The notes beneath the pieces were generated by a model, which was not told the origin of the DNA, did not search any database, and saw nothing but the letters and a program-made list of their open reading frames with translations. A stretch of DNA of 7,445 bases from Opitutales bacterium (GTDB taxonomy: Bacteria; Verrucomicrobiota; Verrucomicrobiia; Opitutales; Intestinicryptomonadaceae), in assembly GCA_017526045.1 (NCBI GenBank), contig JAFXRX010000104.1, positions 1 through 7,445 of the forward strand, given 5' to 3'. The position numbers and the translations under genes are program-made. This document shows, piece after piece, positions 1 through 5,432 of this stretch (its first letter is position 1; each line of letters starts with the position of its first letter).

Positions 1-30
1 CGCTTTTGCACTGCGCCCGCTGCAAGGGGT
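1..30 (+). repeat. Tail of a probable preceding copy of the hairpin repeat
   Basis: Bases 13-30 (GCGCCCGCTGCAAGGGGT) match bases 183-200 (GCGCCCGCTGCAATGGGT) with one difference. The bases just before each match are also similar (GCTTTT... versus GCTTTC...). In the copy at 44-200 this string is the 3' end of the element, so the window probably begins inside the last bases of another copy lying to the left. This is inferred from the match alone, because the rest of that copy is outside the window. Confidence 0.5.
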
Positions 31-43
31 GAAAATTTTTGTG

Positions 44-200
44 GCGCGTGCGGCATAAAGCTCTCAAATTGGGCAATCTGCTCCGCGATCAAAAAGGGGT
101 GCTTGTTCGAGTACGTTTTTGTACACTCTCTCGCGCCCCTTTTTGCTGTGCTCGCATCTCGCCCAATTTGGGAGCTTTCTGTGCGCCCGCTGCAATGGGT
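44..200 (+). repeat. Hairpin-forming dispersed repeat, left copy
   Basis: The element folds on itself. Bases 57-74 pair with 161-178 over 18 positions, all Watson-Crick except one T64-G171 wobble. Inside lies a partly paired region (79-81 with 154-156). Then AAAAAGGGG at 91-99 pairs perfectly with CCCCTTTTT at 136-144 and is extended by bases 100-102 with 133-135. A small apical stem GTAC/GTAC (111-114, 121-124) closes the structure. Bases 50-121 align without gaps to 7248-7319, and the first 47 positions differ only once. Both wobbles (T64-G171, T100-G135) are valid G-U pairs only in plus-strand RNA, a weak hint that the plus strand is the functional RNA. No transposase is visible. It could be a non-autonomous mobile repeat, a REP-like element or a structured RNA. 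A 70-codon open frame across it is very probably incidental. Confidence 0.75.
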
Positions 201-243
201 TTAAACAATAATGAAAAATTAAGAATACAAAAATTGCGTTGTC

Positions 244-273
244 AAAAATAAAAAACGCCTGAAAATTCAGGCG
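244..273 (-). terminator. Rho-independent terminator, minus strand
   Basis: CGCCTGAA at 256-263 and TTCAGGCG at 266-273 form a perfect inverted repeat, realistically a 7-bp GC-rich stem with a 4-base loop. On the minus strand the stem is followed by six T, one A and five T (255-244). This is a textbook intrinsic terminator. It lies 25 bases after the stop of the 41-codon gene and probably also ends any read-through from the rpmF-rpe operon. Confidence 0.85.
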
Positions 274-298
274 CGAAAATTTTTATGAAATATGGGGA

Positions 299-424
299 CT
301 AAACGCTTGCGCTTAATACGTCGGATACGAATTTGTTTAGGCTTTCGCCCTTTTTTGCGGCTGCGATGGCGAGGCTTGCGCCGCCTATCAATGCCGCGGC
401 AAAAAGTGATAATTTCGTTTTCAT
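299..424 (-). CDS. Small exported or membrane peptide, 41 aa, function unknown
   Basis: The minus strand encodes 41 residues from ATG at 424-422 to TAG at 301-299. The N-terminus is a short basic start (MKTKLS) followed by a hydrophobic alanine-rich stretch at about residues 6-23 (LFAAALIGGASLAIAAA). A polar tail follows (KKGESLNKFVSDVLSASV). This looks like a secretion signal with a very short mature part, or a single-pass inner-membrane microprotein. Support for it being real is the codon use, which resembles the neighbours (GCC, GCG, GGC, AGC), a TATAAT box upstream at 451-446 and the strong terminator just after the stop. Against it, no Shine-Dalgarno is visible in the A/T-rich leader. 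It lies 75 bases downstream of rpe on the same strand, so it may be the last operon gene or have its own promoter. I do not recognise a family. Confidence 0.55.
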   Translation of the reverse strand: MKTKLSLFAAALIGGASLAIAAAKKGESLNKFVSDVLSASV

Positions 425-445
425 AAAAAATAAAACAATTTAGTT

Positions 446-451
446 ATTATA
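446..451 (-). promoter_or_regulatory. Candidate -10 box for the 41-codon gene
   Basis: On the minus strand TATAAT reads from 451 to 446, 21 bases before the ATG. No good -35 lies at 16-18 bases; the nearest resemblance, TTTACA at 480-475, is 23 bases away. The region is so A/T-rich that a chance match is quite possible. Confidence 0.3.
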
Positions 452-479
452 TAGACTAAGCTGTTTTTATTTTTTGTAA

Positions 480-501
480 AAAATTTTTTCGAAAAAATTT
501 T
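480..501 (-). other. 22-bp A/T palindrome at the rpe stop codon
   Basis: The bases AAAATTTTTT at 480-489, CG at 490-491 and their mirror complement at 492-501 form a perfect palindrome with TTCGAA at the centre. It overlaps the TAA stop of rpe (502-500). As RNA it would form a weak A-U hairpin near the 3' end of the operon message, and further T-rich sequence follows on the minus strand. It might act as a weak terminator or 3'-end stabiliser. Low GC makes either role uncertain. Confidence 0.4.
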
Positions 502-1156
502 AGGCGTTTTTGAACGCCGCCATGAGCTCTTTTTCGTGCTTGAAAAACGCGGTTCCCGCGACGATTGTGTCCGCGCCCGCCTTTGCGCAATTTGCTATGT
601 TTTCGGGCGTTATGCCGCCGTCCACTTCTATGCGGAAATTCAGTTTCATCTCGTCGCGCAATTTTTTGATTGCGGCGATTTTTTCGTACGAATTTTCGAT
701 GAATTTTTGCCCGCCGAAACCCGGTTCCACAGTCATAAGCATAGCCAAATCGACAAACGGCAAATAGGGCGCAAGCTCGTAGACGCTCGTTTTGGGCTTG
801 ATTGTAATGCCCGCTTTAAGCCCCTTCAAATGTATTTCGCGCAGGGTTTCGGCGATTGGAAAATCGGGCTCGATGTGCACGTTTATGAGGCTTGCGCCGG
901 CAGATGCGAACGCGTCGATATACAGGTGCGGGTTGTCCATCATCAGGTGGACGTCGAAAAACATGTCGGGGTAGAGGGCGCGCAGGCTTTTTAGAAATTG
1001 CGGGCCGAAAGAGAGGTTTGGCACGAAGTGCGCGTCCATGACGTCGAAGTGCACCCAGCTTAGCCCCGCGCTTTTGATTTTGCCGACGGCCTCCCCCAAT
1101 GCGGCGCAGTCTGCCGCAAGGATTGACGGGGCTAAAATTAGAGGATTTTCTACCAT
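500..1156 (-). CDS. rpe: Ribulose-phosphate 3-epimerase
   Basis: This cytosolic enzyme interconverts D-ribulose 5-phosphate and D-xylulose 5-phosphate in the pentose phosphate pathway. The 218-residue length is normal, and the (beta/alpha)8 landmarks appear in order: APSILAAD at 9-16, HFDVMDAHFVPN at 36-47, DVHLMM at 68-73, the phosphate-binding region VEPGFGGQKF at 143-152, and EVDGGI at 177-182. By family analogy the metal ligands and catalytic acids are H36, D38, H70 and D179, all present. The usual MDGHFVPN reads MDAHFVPN, a glycine-to-alanine change next to the active site that is probably tolerated. The ATG overlaps the end of the LptE-like gene by 7 bases (ATGGTAG holds both start and stop), so translation is probably coupled. 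It is the last clear gene of the operon; only the small 41-codon gene may follow. Confidence 0.97.
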   Translation of the reverse strand: MVENPLILAPSILAADCAALGEAVGKIKSAGLSWVHFDVMDAHFVPNLSFGPQFLKSLRALYPDMFFDVHLMMDNPHLYIDAFASAGASLINVHIEPDFPIAETLREIHLKGLKAGITIKPKTSVYELAPYLPFVDLAMLMTVEPGFGGQKFIENSYEKIAAIKKLRDEMKLNFRIEVDGGITPENIANCAKAGADTIVAGTAFFKHEKELMAAFKNA

Positions 1157-1662
1157 ACGCCCAAAACGCCGTCGACAATTTTACGCGCGAGCATTCCCGT
1201 TAAGGAAGTCATGTTTTGATATTCGGCGTTCAAAAAGCCGTCGTTGTTGTAAATGTGGTTTTTGACGCTGAAAGGCCTGTCTTTGAAAATTACTTCGCCG
1301 GTTTTGAGGTTGCGCAGGGTGCAGGTGGCGGAAAGTTTTATGGTTAGAGCCTTTGCCATGTCGGTGTCGCGCCAGTCGGTTGCGTAGATTGTTTTTGTGT
1401 AGTCGTCGAGGGTGATTTCAAGAACAGCCTGGGCGTCGTCGAGGTCGACAAGCGTTAGGGCGGGCGTCTGCGAGAGCATTGTGCAGACTTGAACCATGAG
1501 CGGGTTTGACGCCTGCGGGGCGTAGGAGTTGTTCACAACCTGCTTTACGGCGATTGTCTTGAAGGGCAGGGGCTGGGCGGTTCCGTCGAGCGTGTAGTTG
1601 CAGGCGCAAAGCCCAAAAACCGAAATCGCCGCGAGTAAAAAATTCAGGAATGTTTTGCGCAT
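1150..1662 (-). CDS. LptE-like outer-membrane lipoprotein
   Basis: This is a small predicted lipoprotein. From the chosen start it has MRKTFLNFLL, a hydrophobic stretch, then the lipobox-like L-C-A-C, with the second cysteine (21 residues in) as the likely lipidated residue. The mature start CNYTLDG resembles the C-x-Y-x-L-x-G seen at the start of mature LptE proteins. The rest (about 150 residues) has alternating strand-like segments and a DRPFSVKNHIY region that fits LptE-type folds. LptE plugs the LptD barrel that inserts lipopolysaccharide into the outer membrane. An in-frame ATG at 1680 overlaps the preceding TGA (ATGA). The ATG at 1662 is preferred because AGGGAG stands 7 bases upstream of it and the basic signal-peptide start begins exactly there. 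LptE sequences diverge widely, so the assignment rests on size, lipobox, mature start and the BamD-like neighbour. Confidence 0.7.
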   Translation of the reverse strand: MRKTFLNFLLAAISVFGLCACNYTLDGTAQPLPFKTIAVKQVVNNSYAPQASNPLMVQVCTMLSQTPALTLVDLDDAQAVLEITLDDYTKTIYATDWRDTDMAKALTIKLSATCTLRNLKTGEVIFKDRPFSVKNHIYNNDGFLNAEYQNMTSLTGMLARKIVDGVLGVW

Positions 1663-1677
1663 AATCAAGCTCCCTGT
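1663..1677 (-). promoter_or_regulatory. Ribosome binding site deciding the LptE-like start
   Basis: On the minus strand AGGGAG (1675-1670) lies 7 bases before the ATG at 1662. The upstream in-frame ATG at 1680 has no comparable site. This favours the shorter protein that starts directly with the signal peptide, although the ATGA overlap at 1680 could allow some coupled initiation. Confidence 0.65.
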
Positions 1678-2912
1678 CATTGGGCAAACCCTTCGCCTTC
1701 AAGCCCGTTTTCAAAATCCTCGATTACGGTCTTTTGGGCGTTTTGCTCCTTTTTGATTGTAGAATTGCCAAGCTCCTCTTCGACCCAGACGCCCGGGGCG
1801 GTTATGAACATTTCAGCCGACCTCATGTCGAACGCCTCCGCGTTTAGCCTTTCGATTTTCGACTCGTCCTCGAGCGCGTCGTAAGAGGGGCGCTTGTATC
1901 TGCCGAAGAAGAAGTCCACAGGCGTCATCGGCGCGATTTCGCCGTTTGCTATTTTGCGCAAGCCCTCTTTTGCCTCGAGTGCTGCCGGGCTTTTTGGCGC
2001 GATTGTTATTGTCTGGTTGTAGAAAATTGACGCCGCCTTGTTGTTGTTTCTGTAGTAATAGTAGAAGTCGCCCATGACCAGGCGGCTGCGCGCGTGGATG
2101 TCCTGCATCAGGTCAAAGCCCGCTTCGGCGTTTGCTATTGCCGCGTTTTGCGGGAACAAAATCAGAAAGTCCTGGTAGAAATCCATGGCCTTTACGACAG
2201 TCGCCTGGTCGTAGTCGGGGCCCGCGGACATTTCGCGGTAGGTCTTTGCCATTTCGAGGTAGGCGTCTGGCGCGAGGGGGCTTTGCGGGTAGGTGTTTAT
2301 GAGCCTGTCGAGCGCGTCGATTGCGACTTCGGGCTTGTCGATTTCGTTGGCGATAAGCGAAATGTTCATAAGAGCCATCGGCGCGTAGTCGGAGTAGGGC
2401 GCGTTTTTTACGACGCTTTCGTAAATTTTTATGGCGACGTTAAAATCTTTAAACCACGGGATTATTCCCCAAAGGTACGGGCGCTCGCCCCTTTGGATTG
2501 CGCTTGCGAGCTCGTATTCCTCGGAAATTACCGCCTTGTACTTTTCAAAGCCCGGGTAGTTTTTGACGATGAGCTCCAGGCACCTGTGCGCCTCCTCGAA
2601 CTGCCCGTCGAGCCTGTAAAGGATTGCAAGCTGCAAATAGGCGTCGGGCGTGAAAATTGAAAGCGGGTATTTTTGCACCACAATTTTATAGTAGGCTATC
2701 GCCTCGGAAATGTCCTCTTTTTCCTGGGCTTCCGCCGCCTTGTTCATGGCCTCCAGCGCGTTTTTTGCGTCGGCGTCGGAAATCAGGCTTTCCAGCACGC
2801 CGCCTTCAACCTGCCAGCCTTTGCCTTTTTCCCAGACAATGGCGGCTTCCGCGCAGGAAAACGCAAGCGCGATTGAAATTGCCAAAAAAACTTTCAAGCC
2901 GAAATTTGCCAT
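1677..2912 (-). CDS. BamD-like periplasmic TPR protein
   Basis: The 411-residue exported protein has a signal peptide at about residues 1-23 (basic start, hydrophobic LAISIALAF, then a likely AEA/A cleavage site). Helical TPR-type repeats follow. Typical TPR cores are at about 63-84 (ISEAIAYYKIVVQKYP), 87-120 (DAYLQLAILYR...FEEAHRCLELIVKNYP), 157-182, 195-225 (AIDALDRLINTYPQSPLAPD) and 272-310. This resembles BamD/YbgF-type proteins, in which the NKYP-like ends of repeats are characteristic. BamD is the essential partner of BamA in outer-membrane barrel insertion. The protein is longer than classical BamD (about 245 residues), with a tail of about 90 residues without clear repeats. C20 sits after A-F-S rather than a canonical lipobox, so lipidation is doubtful. 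It starts 6 bases after the fabH stop with no clear Shine-Dalgarno, suggesting coupled translation. It could instead be another TPR scaffold. Confidence 0.72.
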   Translation of the reverse strand: MANFGLKVFLAISIALAFSCAEAAIVWEKGKGWQVEGGVLESLISDADAKNALEAMNKAAEAQEKEDISEAIAYYKIVVQKYPLSIFTPDAYLQLAILYRLDGQFEEAHRCLELIVKNYPGFEKYKAVISEEYELASAIQRGERPYLWGIIPWFKDFNVAIKIYESVVKNAPYSDYAPMALMNISLIANEIDKPEVAIDALDRLINTYPQSPLAPDAYLEMAKTYREMSAGPDYDQATVVKAMDFYQDFLILFPQNAAIANAEAGFDLMQDIHARSRLVMGDFYYYYRNNNKAASIFYNQTITIAPKSPAALEAKEGLRKIANGEIAPMTPVDFFFGRYKRPSYDALEDESKIERLNAEAFDMRSAEMFITAPGVWVEEELGNSTIKKEQNAQKTVIEDFENGLEGEGFAQ

Positions 2913-2918
2913 AAATAT

Positions 2919-3914
2919 TTAATGCCACTTTACCAAAGTCGCGCCCCACGTCAAGCCCGCACCGAAGGCGACGAACAAAATGTAGTCGCCCTTCTTGATT
3001 TTGCCCGCTTTCAGGGCTTCGTCGAGGGCGATCGGTATCGAAGCCGACGATGTGTTGCCGTATTTTTCGATATTTACAAAGACCTTTTCCATTGGCAGCT
3101 TCAGGCGCTTTGCCACGCTTTCTATTATTCTTGTGTTCGCCTGGTGGGGGATAAGCAGGTTTATCTGCCCGGGCTCAATTCCGTATCTTTCGATTACCTC
3201 GAAGGATTTTTCGCCCATGATTTTTACGGCGTGCTTGAAAACTTCGCGGCCGTTCATCTGCAGGAAGTGCAGGCGCCCTTCGACAGTCTCTTTTGTCGGC
3301 GGCATCAGAGACCCGCCCGCGGGCATTTTTAAAGTGGCGGTATCCGAGCCGTCCGCGCCCAAAACCGTATCCAAAATCCCGACGTCCTTTTCGTCGCAGA
3401 CCGACAAGACCGCCGCGCCCGAGCCGTCGCCGAACAATACGCATGTGCCCCTGTCCTGCCAGTCGACCATTGAGCTCATCTTTTCTGTCGAGACCACCAA
3501 TGCGTTTTTGTAGTAGCCCGACTTCATCATTTTTGACGCCACTTCCAGCCCGTAGACAAAGCCCGAGCACGCCGCCTCGATGTCGAAGCAGGGGATGTTG
3601 TTGCGTATGCCGAGCTTCGCCTGTAAAATGCACGCAGTCGAGGGGAAGAGCATGTCGGGGTTGACTGTCGTGACGATTACAAGATCCATGTCCTGCGGCT
3701 TCAAGTTCGCGTTTTCGAGCGCGCGACGAGCCGAAATTAAAGCCATGTCGCTTGCAGCCTCGTCTTTTGCGGCAATTCTGCGCTCCTTGATGCCCGAGCG
3801 CGTGTAAATCCATTCGTCGGAAGTGTCGACAAACTTTGAGATGTCGTCGTTTGTAAGAATTTTTTCGGGAACGTAGGAGCCCGTGCCACTGATTATTACG
3901 GATTTTTCTTTCAT
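2919..3914 (-). CDS. fabH: Beta-ketoacyl-ACP synthase III
   Basis: FabH starts type II fatty-acid synthesis in the cytosol by condensing acetyl-CoA (or a branched acyl-CoA) with malonyl-ACP. The 331 residues match the family. The catalytic triad is complete: C116 in EAACSGF, H257 in IPHQAN and N287 in YGNTSSAS, equivalent to Cys112-His244-Asn274 in E. coli. Other landmarks are DEWIYTRSGIKERR at 33-46, the VTTVNPDMLFPSTA segment at 81-94, the GDGSGAAVL loop at 162-170 and the C-terminal FGAGLTWGA at 317-325. The ATG overlaps the plsX stop by 4 bases (ATGA), as expected for a coupled plsX-fabH pair. The primer preference (straight or branched) cannot be told from the sequence by eye. Confidence 0.98.
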   Translation of the reverse strand: MKEKSVIISGTGSYVPEKILTNDDISKFVDTSDEWIYTRSGIKERRIAAKDEAASDMALISARRALENANLKPQDMDLVIVTTVNPDMLFPSTACILQAKLGIRNNIPCFDIEAACSGFVYGLEVASKMMKSGYYKNALVVSTEKMSSMVDWQDRGTCVLFGDGSGAAVLSVCDEKDVGILDTVLGADGSDTATLKMPAGGSLMPPTKETVEGRLHFLQMNGREVFKHAVKIMGEKSFEVIERYGIEPGQINLLIPHQANTRIIESVAKRLKLPMEKVFVNIEKYGNTSSASIPIALDEALKAGKIKKGDYILFVAFGAGLTWGATLVKWH

Positions 3915-4984
3915 TCTTTTTTATCGTCCTGGGTTTCTTCGGCTTTATTCTCTGCCAGGCGAATTCTTTCCAAATCGGCGGAAATGCAGTCGTTTAGGCG
4001 GCGGCGCACGCATTTTATGGCGATGCCCAATGCGCCCGCAACCTGCGCGCTGTTGCTTGAGCCGTGCCCTTTGACTATGAGCTTGTTCAAGCCCAAAAGC
4101 GGCGCGCCCGAGAATTTTTCAACCGGTATCCTGTTTTTTATGCCTTTGAACGCGCCCATTGCCAAGAGCGCGCCGAATTTGCGCAGATAGTTGCGCGTAA
4201 GCTCCTCCTTGAGCATGCCTTTTAGCATCTTTGTGATGCCTTCGAGCGTCTTCAAGAGGATGTTGCCCGTAAAGCCGTCGCAGATTATCACGTCGCAGTC
4301 GCCCTGGAAGACTTGAAAGCCCTCAATCAGCCCCGCGTACATGCCCCTTTCGAGCGAGTTCGACATCAAAATGTGCGCGTTTTGCGTAAGGATGTTGCCC
4401 TTGCCGTCTTCGGTGCCGTTTGAAAGCAGCCCGACTTTCGGGGCGTCGGCAATCCCCGCAATTCTTGCGTAGTTTGCGCCCAAAATGGCGTTGTCGCGCA
4501 TATTTACGGGGCGCGGGTCGGGGTTTGCGCCCACGTCAATCAAAATGAAGTTGCGCCTGTCGGAGGGGATAATCGCCCCGAGGGCGGGGCGCTCTATGCC
4601 GGGCATCGTGCGCAGCTTTATGGTGCCCGCGGCCATCAGAGCCCCCGTGTTGCCGCAGCTTAAAACGGCGTCTGCCGCCCCCGACTTCGCGAGGTCTATG
4701 GCCTTCATCATAGAGGAGTCTTTTTTTGCGCGCATCGCCTGGATTGGCTTTTCGTGCATTTCTATGACTTGGCTTGCGTGGCAAATCTCTATGCGCGAGT
4801 CCCTGTAAAAGCCGTTTTGGCGCAAGTGGTCGTTAATTTGGCTTTCGTCGCCGACAGCTATTATTTTTACGCCGCTTTTGCTTTCCCTCAAAGCCCTGCA
4901 CACGCCCGCAATTATTTCGCCCGGGCCCAGGTCGGAGCCCATTGCGTCCACTGCAATGCAAGATGTGCCGAGTTTTTCGCCCAT
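3911..4984 (-). CDS. plsX: Phosphate acyltransferase PlsX
   Basis: PlsX makes acyl-phosphate from acyl-ACP and phosphate. PlsY then uses the acyl-phosphate to acylate glycerol 3-phosphate, so PlsX links fatty-acid and phospholipid synthesis at the inner face of the membrane. The 357-residue length is typical. Recognisable blocks are AVDAMGSDLGP at 11-21, SCGNTGALMAAG near 108-119, VGLLSNGTEDGKGN near 184-197, CDGFTGNILLKTLEG near 234-248, GAPLLGLN, and KGHGSSN near the C-terminus. Two blocks deviate slightly from the common form: DAMGSD where DAMGGD is usual, and SCGNTGA where SAGNTGA is usual. Both look like lineage variation, not damage. The acidic, lysine-rich tail (EETQDDKKE) is not conserved. 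Translation starts 99 bases after the rpmF stop, with a possible separate promoter in that gap. Confidence 0.98.
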   Translation of the reverse strand: MGEKLGTSCIAVDAMGSDLGPGEIIAGVCRALRESKSGVKIIAVGDESQINDHLRQNGFYRDSRIEICHASQVIEMHEKPIQAMRAKKDSSMMKAIDLAKSGAADAVLSCGNTGALMAAGTIKLRTMPGIERPALGAIIPSDRRNFILIDVGANPDPRPVNMRDNAILGANYARIAGIADAPKVGLLSNGTEDGKGNILTQNAHILMSNSLERGMYAGLIEGFQVFQGDCDVIICDGFTGNILLKTLEGITKMLKGMLKEELTRNYLRKFGALLAMGAFKGIKNRIPVEKFSGAPLLGLNKLIVKGHGSSNSAQVAGALGIAIKCVRRRLNDCISADLERIRLAENKAEETQDDKKE

Positions 4985-5006
4985 AATCTATTTTATATTA
5001 GCGGCT

Positions 5007-5036
5007 ACTATATACGAAAAACGGGGGCGTCGTCCA
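5007..5036 (-). promoter_or_regulatory. Candidate internal promoter before plsX
   Basis: On the minus strand TGGACG (5036-5031) and TATAGT (5012-5007) are separated by 18 bases, each matching the sigma-70 consensus at 4-5 of 6 positions. The -10 lies 22 bases before the plsX ATG. The 99-base rpmF-plsX gap otherwise holds a T-run (5044-5038 region) after GC-rich bases but no convincing stem. The promoter could let plsX and downstream genes be expressed separately from rpmF. Confidence 0.4.
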
Positions 5037-5083
5037 TAAAAAAACGCCGCACCCGCTCAGTTTGACAAATTTAAGCCAGGGGC

Positions 5084-5263
5084 TCAGACTTTTGCGCTGA
5101 TGACCTGCTTGCCTCTGTATGTGCCGTTGGAGGGATTTACTCTGTGGGGCATATAAAGAGTGCCGTCAGCCGAGTCTTTCATCAGCTGCGGAAGTTCAAA
5201 TTGATTTGCGCCGCGGCGTTTGCGCGAACGCTGTTTGGACTGTTTGCGTTTTGGTTGTCCCAT
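5084..5263 (-). CDS. rpmF: 50S ribosomal protein L32 (cysteine-free form)
   Basis: The minus strand encodes 59 residues from ATG 5263-5261 to TGA 5086-5084. The very basic start MGQPKRKQSKQRSRKRRGAN matches the MAVPKRKxSxS...RR(A/G) start of L32. The later block MPHRVNPSNGTYRGKQVI matches the PHRVCPxCGxYxGRxVI end. The cysteines of the usual zinc ribbon are absent: the second pair reads N-P-S-N and the first pair is replaced within LPQLMKDSADGT. L32 is known in zinc-binding and zinc-free (C-minus) forms, so loss of the metal site does not argue against function. rpmF directly upstream of plsX-fabH is a classic arrangement that links ribosome and membrane-lipid synthesis. The start codon is preceded by AGGCAAG, a modest ribosome binding site lying inside a repeated motif. 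Confidence 0.93.
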   Translation of the reverse strand: MGQPKRKQSKQRSRKRRGANQFELPQLMKDSADGTLYMPHRVNPSNGTYRGKQVISAKV

Positions 5264-5265
5264 AT

Positions 5266-5333
5266 CTTGCCTGTCTGTTTCTTAAAATTTTGAAATTTAA
5301 AACAGGCAAAGGTAGTTATTCTTGCCTGTCTGT
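5266..5333 (-). repeat. Repeated 13-base motif in the rpmF control region
   Basis: On the minus strand ACAGACAGGCAAG occurs exactly twice: at 5333-5321, overlapping the TTGACA -35 candidate, and at 5278-5266, ending two bases before the rpmF ATG and covering its ribosome binding site. Between them, TTGCCTGT (5309-5302) is the inverse complement of the ACAGGCAA core. Direct copies with an inverted core in between suggest a protein-binding site or alternative RNA pairing that could hide the ribosome binding site. Function is inferred only from position. Confidence 0.6.
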
Positions 5334-5336
5334 CAA
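5309..5336 (-). promoter_or_regulatory. Candidate promoter of rpmF operon
   Basis: On the minus strand a perfect -35 TTGACA (5336-5331) is followed after 16 bases by a weak -10 TACCTT (5314-5309, 3 of 6). The predicted start is near 5302, about 40 bases before rpmF. The exact -35 and its position before an operon make a promoter likely. The -10 choice is uncertain. Confidence 0.45.
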
Positions 5337-5344
5337 CCATTTTT

Positions 5345-5366
5345 ACCAAATTTTTTAAATTTTGGT
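5345..5366. promoter_or_regulatory. 22-bp dyad between divergent promoters
   Basis: ACCAAA at 5345-5350 and TTTGGT at 5361-5366 are exact inverse complements. Three further inner positions on each side also pair, so 9 of 11 positions are symmetric. The dyad lies between the two TTGACA boxes, one facing each way, and 9 bases from the nearer. It is a plausible operator for a dimeric regulator, but such A/T-rich symmetry can arise by chance. Confidence 0.35.
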
Positions 5367-5390
5367 CATTTTTTTATTCAAACAAAGGCT

Positions 5391-5419
5391 TTGACAGCCG
5401 CATATCCTTTATTTTTACT
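5391..5419 (+). promoter_or_regulatory. Promoter candidate for the substrate-binding protein gene
   Basis: TTGACA (5391-5396), a 17-base spacer and TTTACT (5414-5419, 4 of 6 matches) form a good sigma-70-type promoter. The predicted start near 5426 leaves only about 7 bases before the ATG at 5433, and no Shine-Dalgarno is visible. The message may be nearly leaderless. Confidence 0.55.
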
Positions 5420-5432
5420 GCTTTTTTGAAAT

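Noticed and set aside
39..251. 70-codon plus-strand open frame near the left edge
   Set aside because: It lies mostly across the hairpin repeat, the right copy does not preserve the frame through the divergent part, and no ribosome binding site is visible. The sequence is better explained as a structured repeat.
536..994. 152-codon plus-strand frame opposite rpe
   Set aside because: It is antisense to a clearly conserved enzyme gene, and its composition (many C, R, F and H) is that of a shadow frame.
2094..2660. 188-codon plus-strand frame opposite the BamD-like gene
   Set aside because: The minus-strand product has clear TPR and signal-peptide features. The plus-strand frame shows no recognisable motif or start signal.
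5037..5086. Possible terminator between rpmF and plsX
   Set aside because: A seven-T run follows GC-rich bases on the minus strand, but I could find only short or long-looped stems, so I did not call a terminator.
5119..5358. 79-codon plus-strand frame across the rpmF region
   Set aside because: The minus strand here encodes a recognisable L32, and the plus-strand frame runs through the rpmF promoter region.
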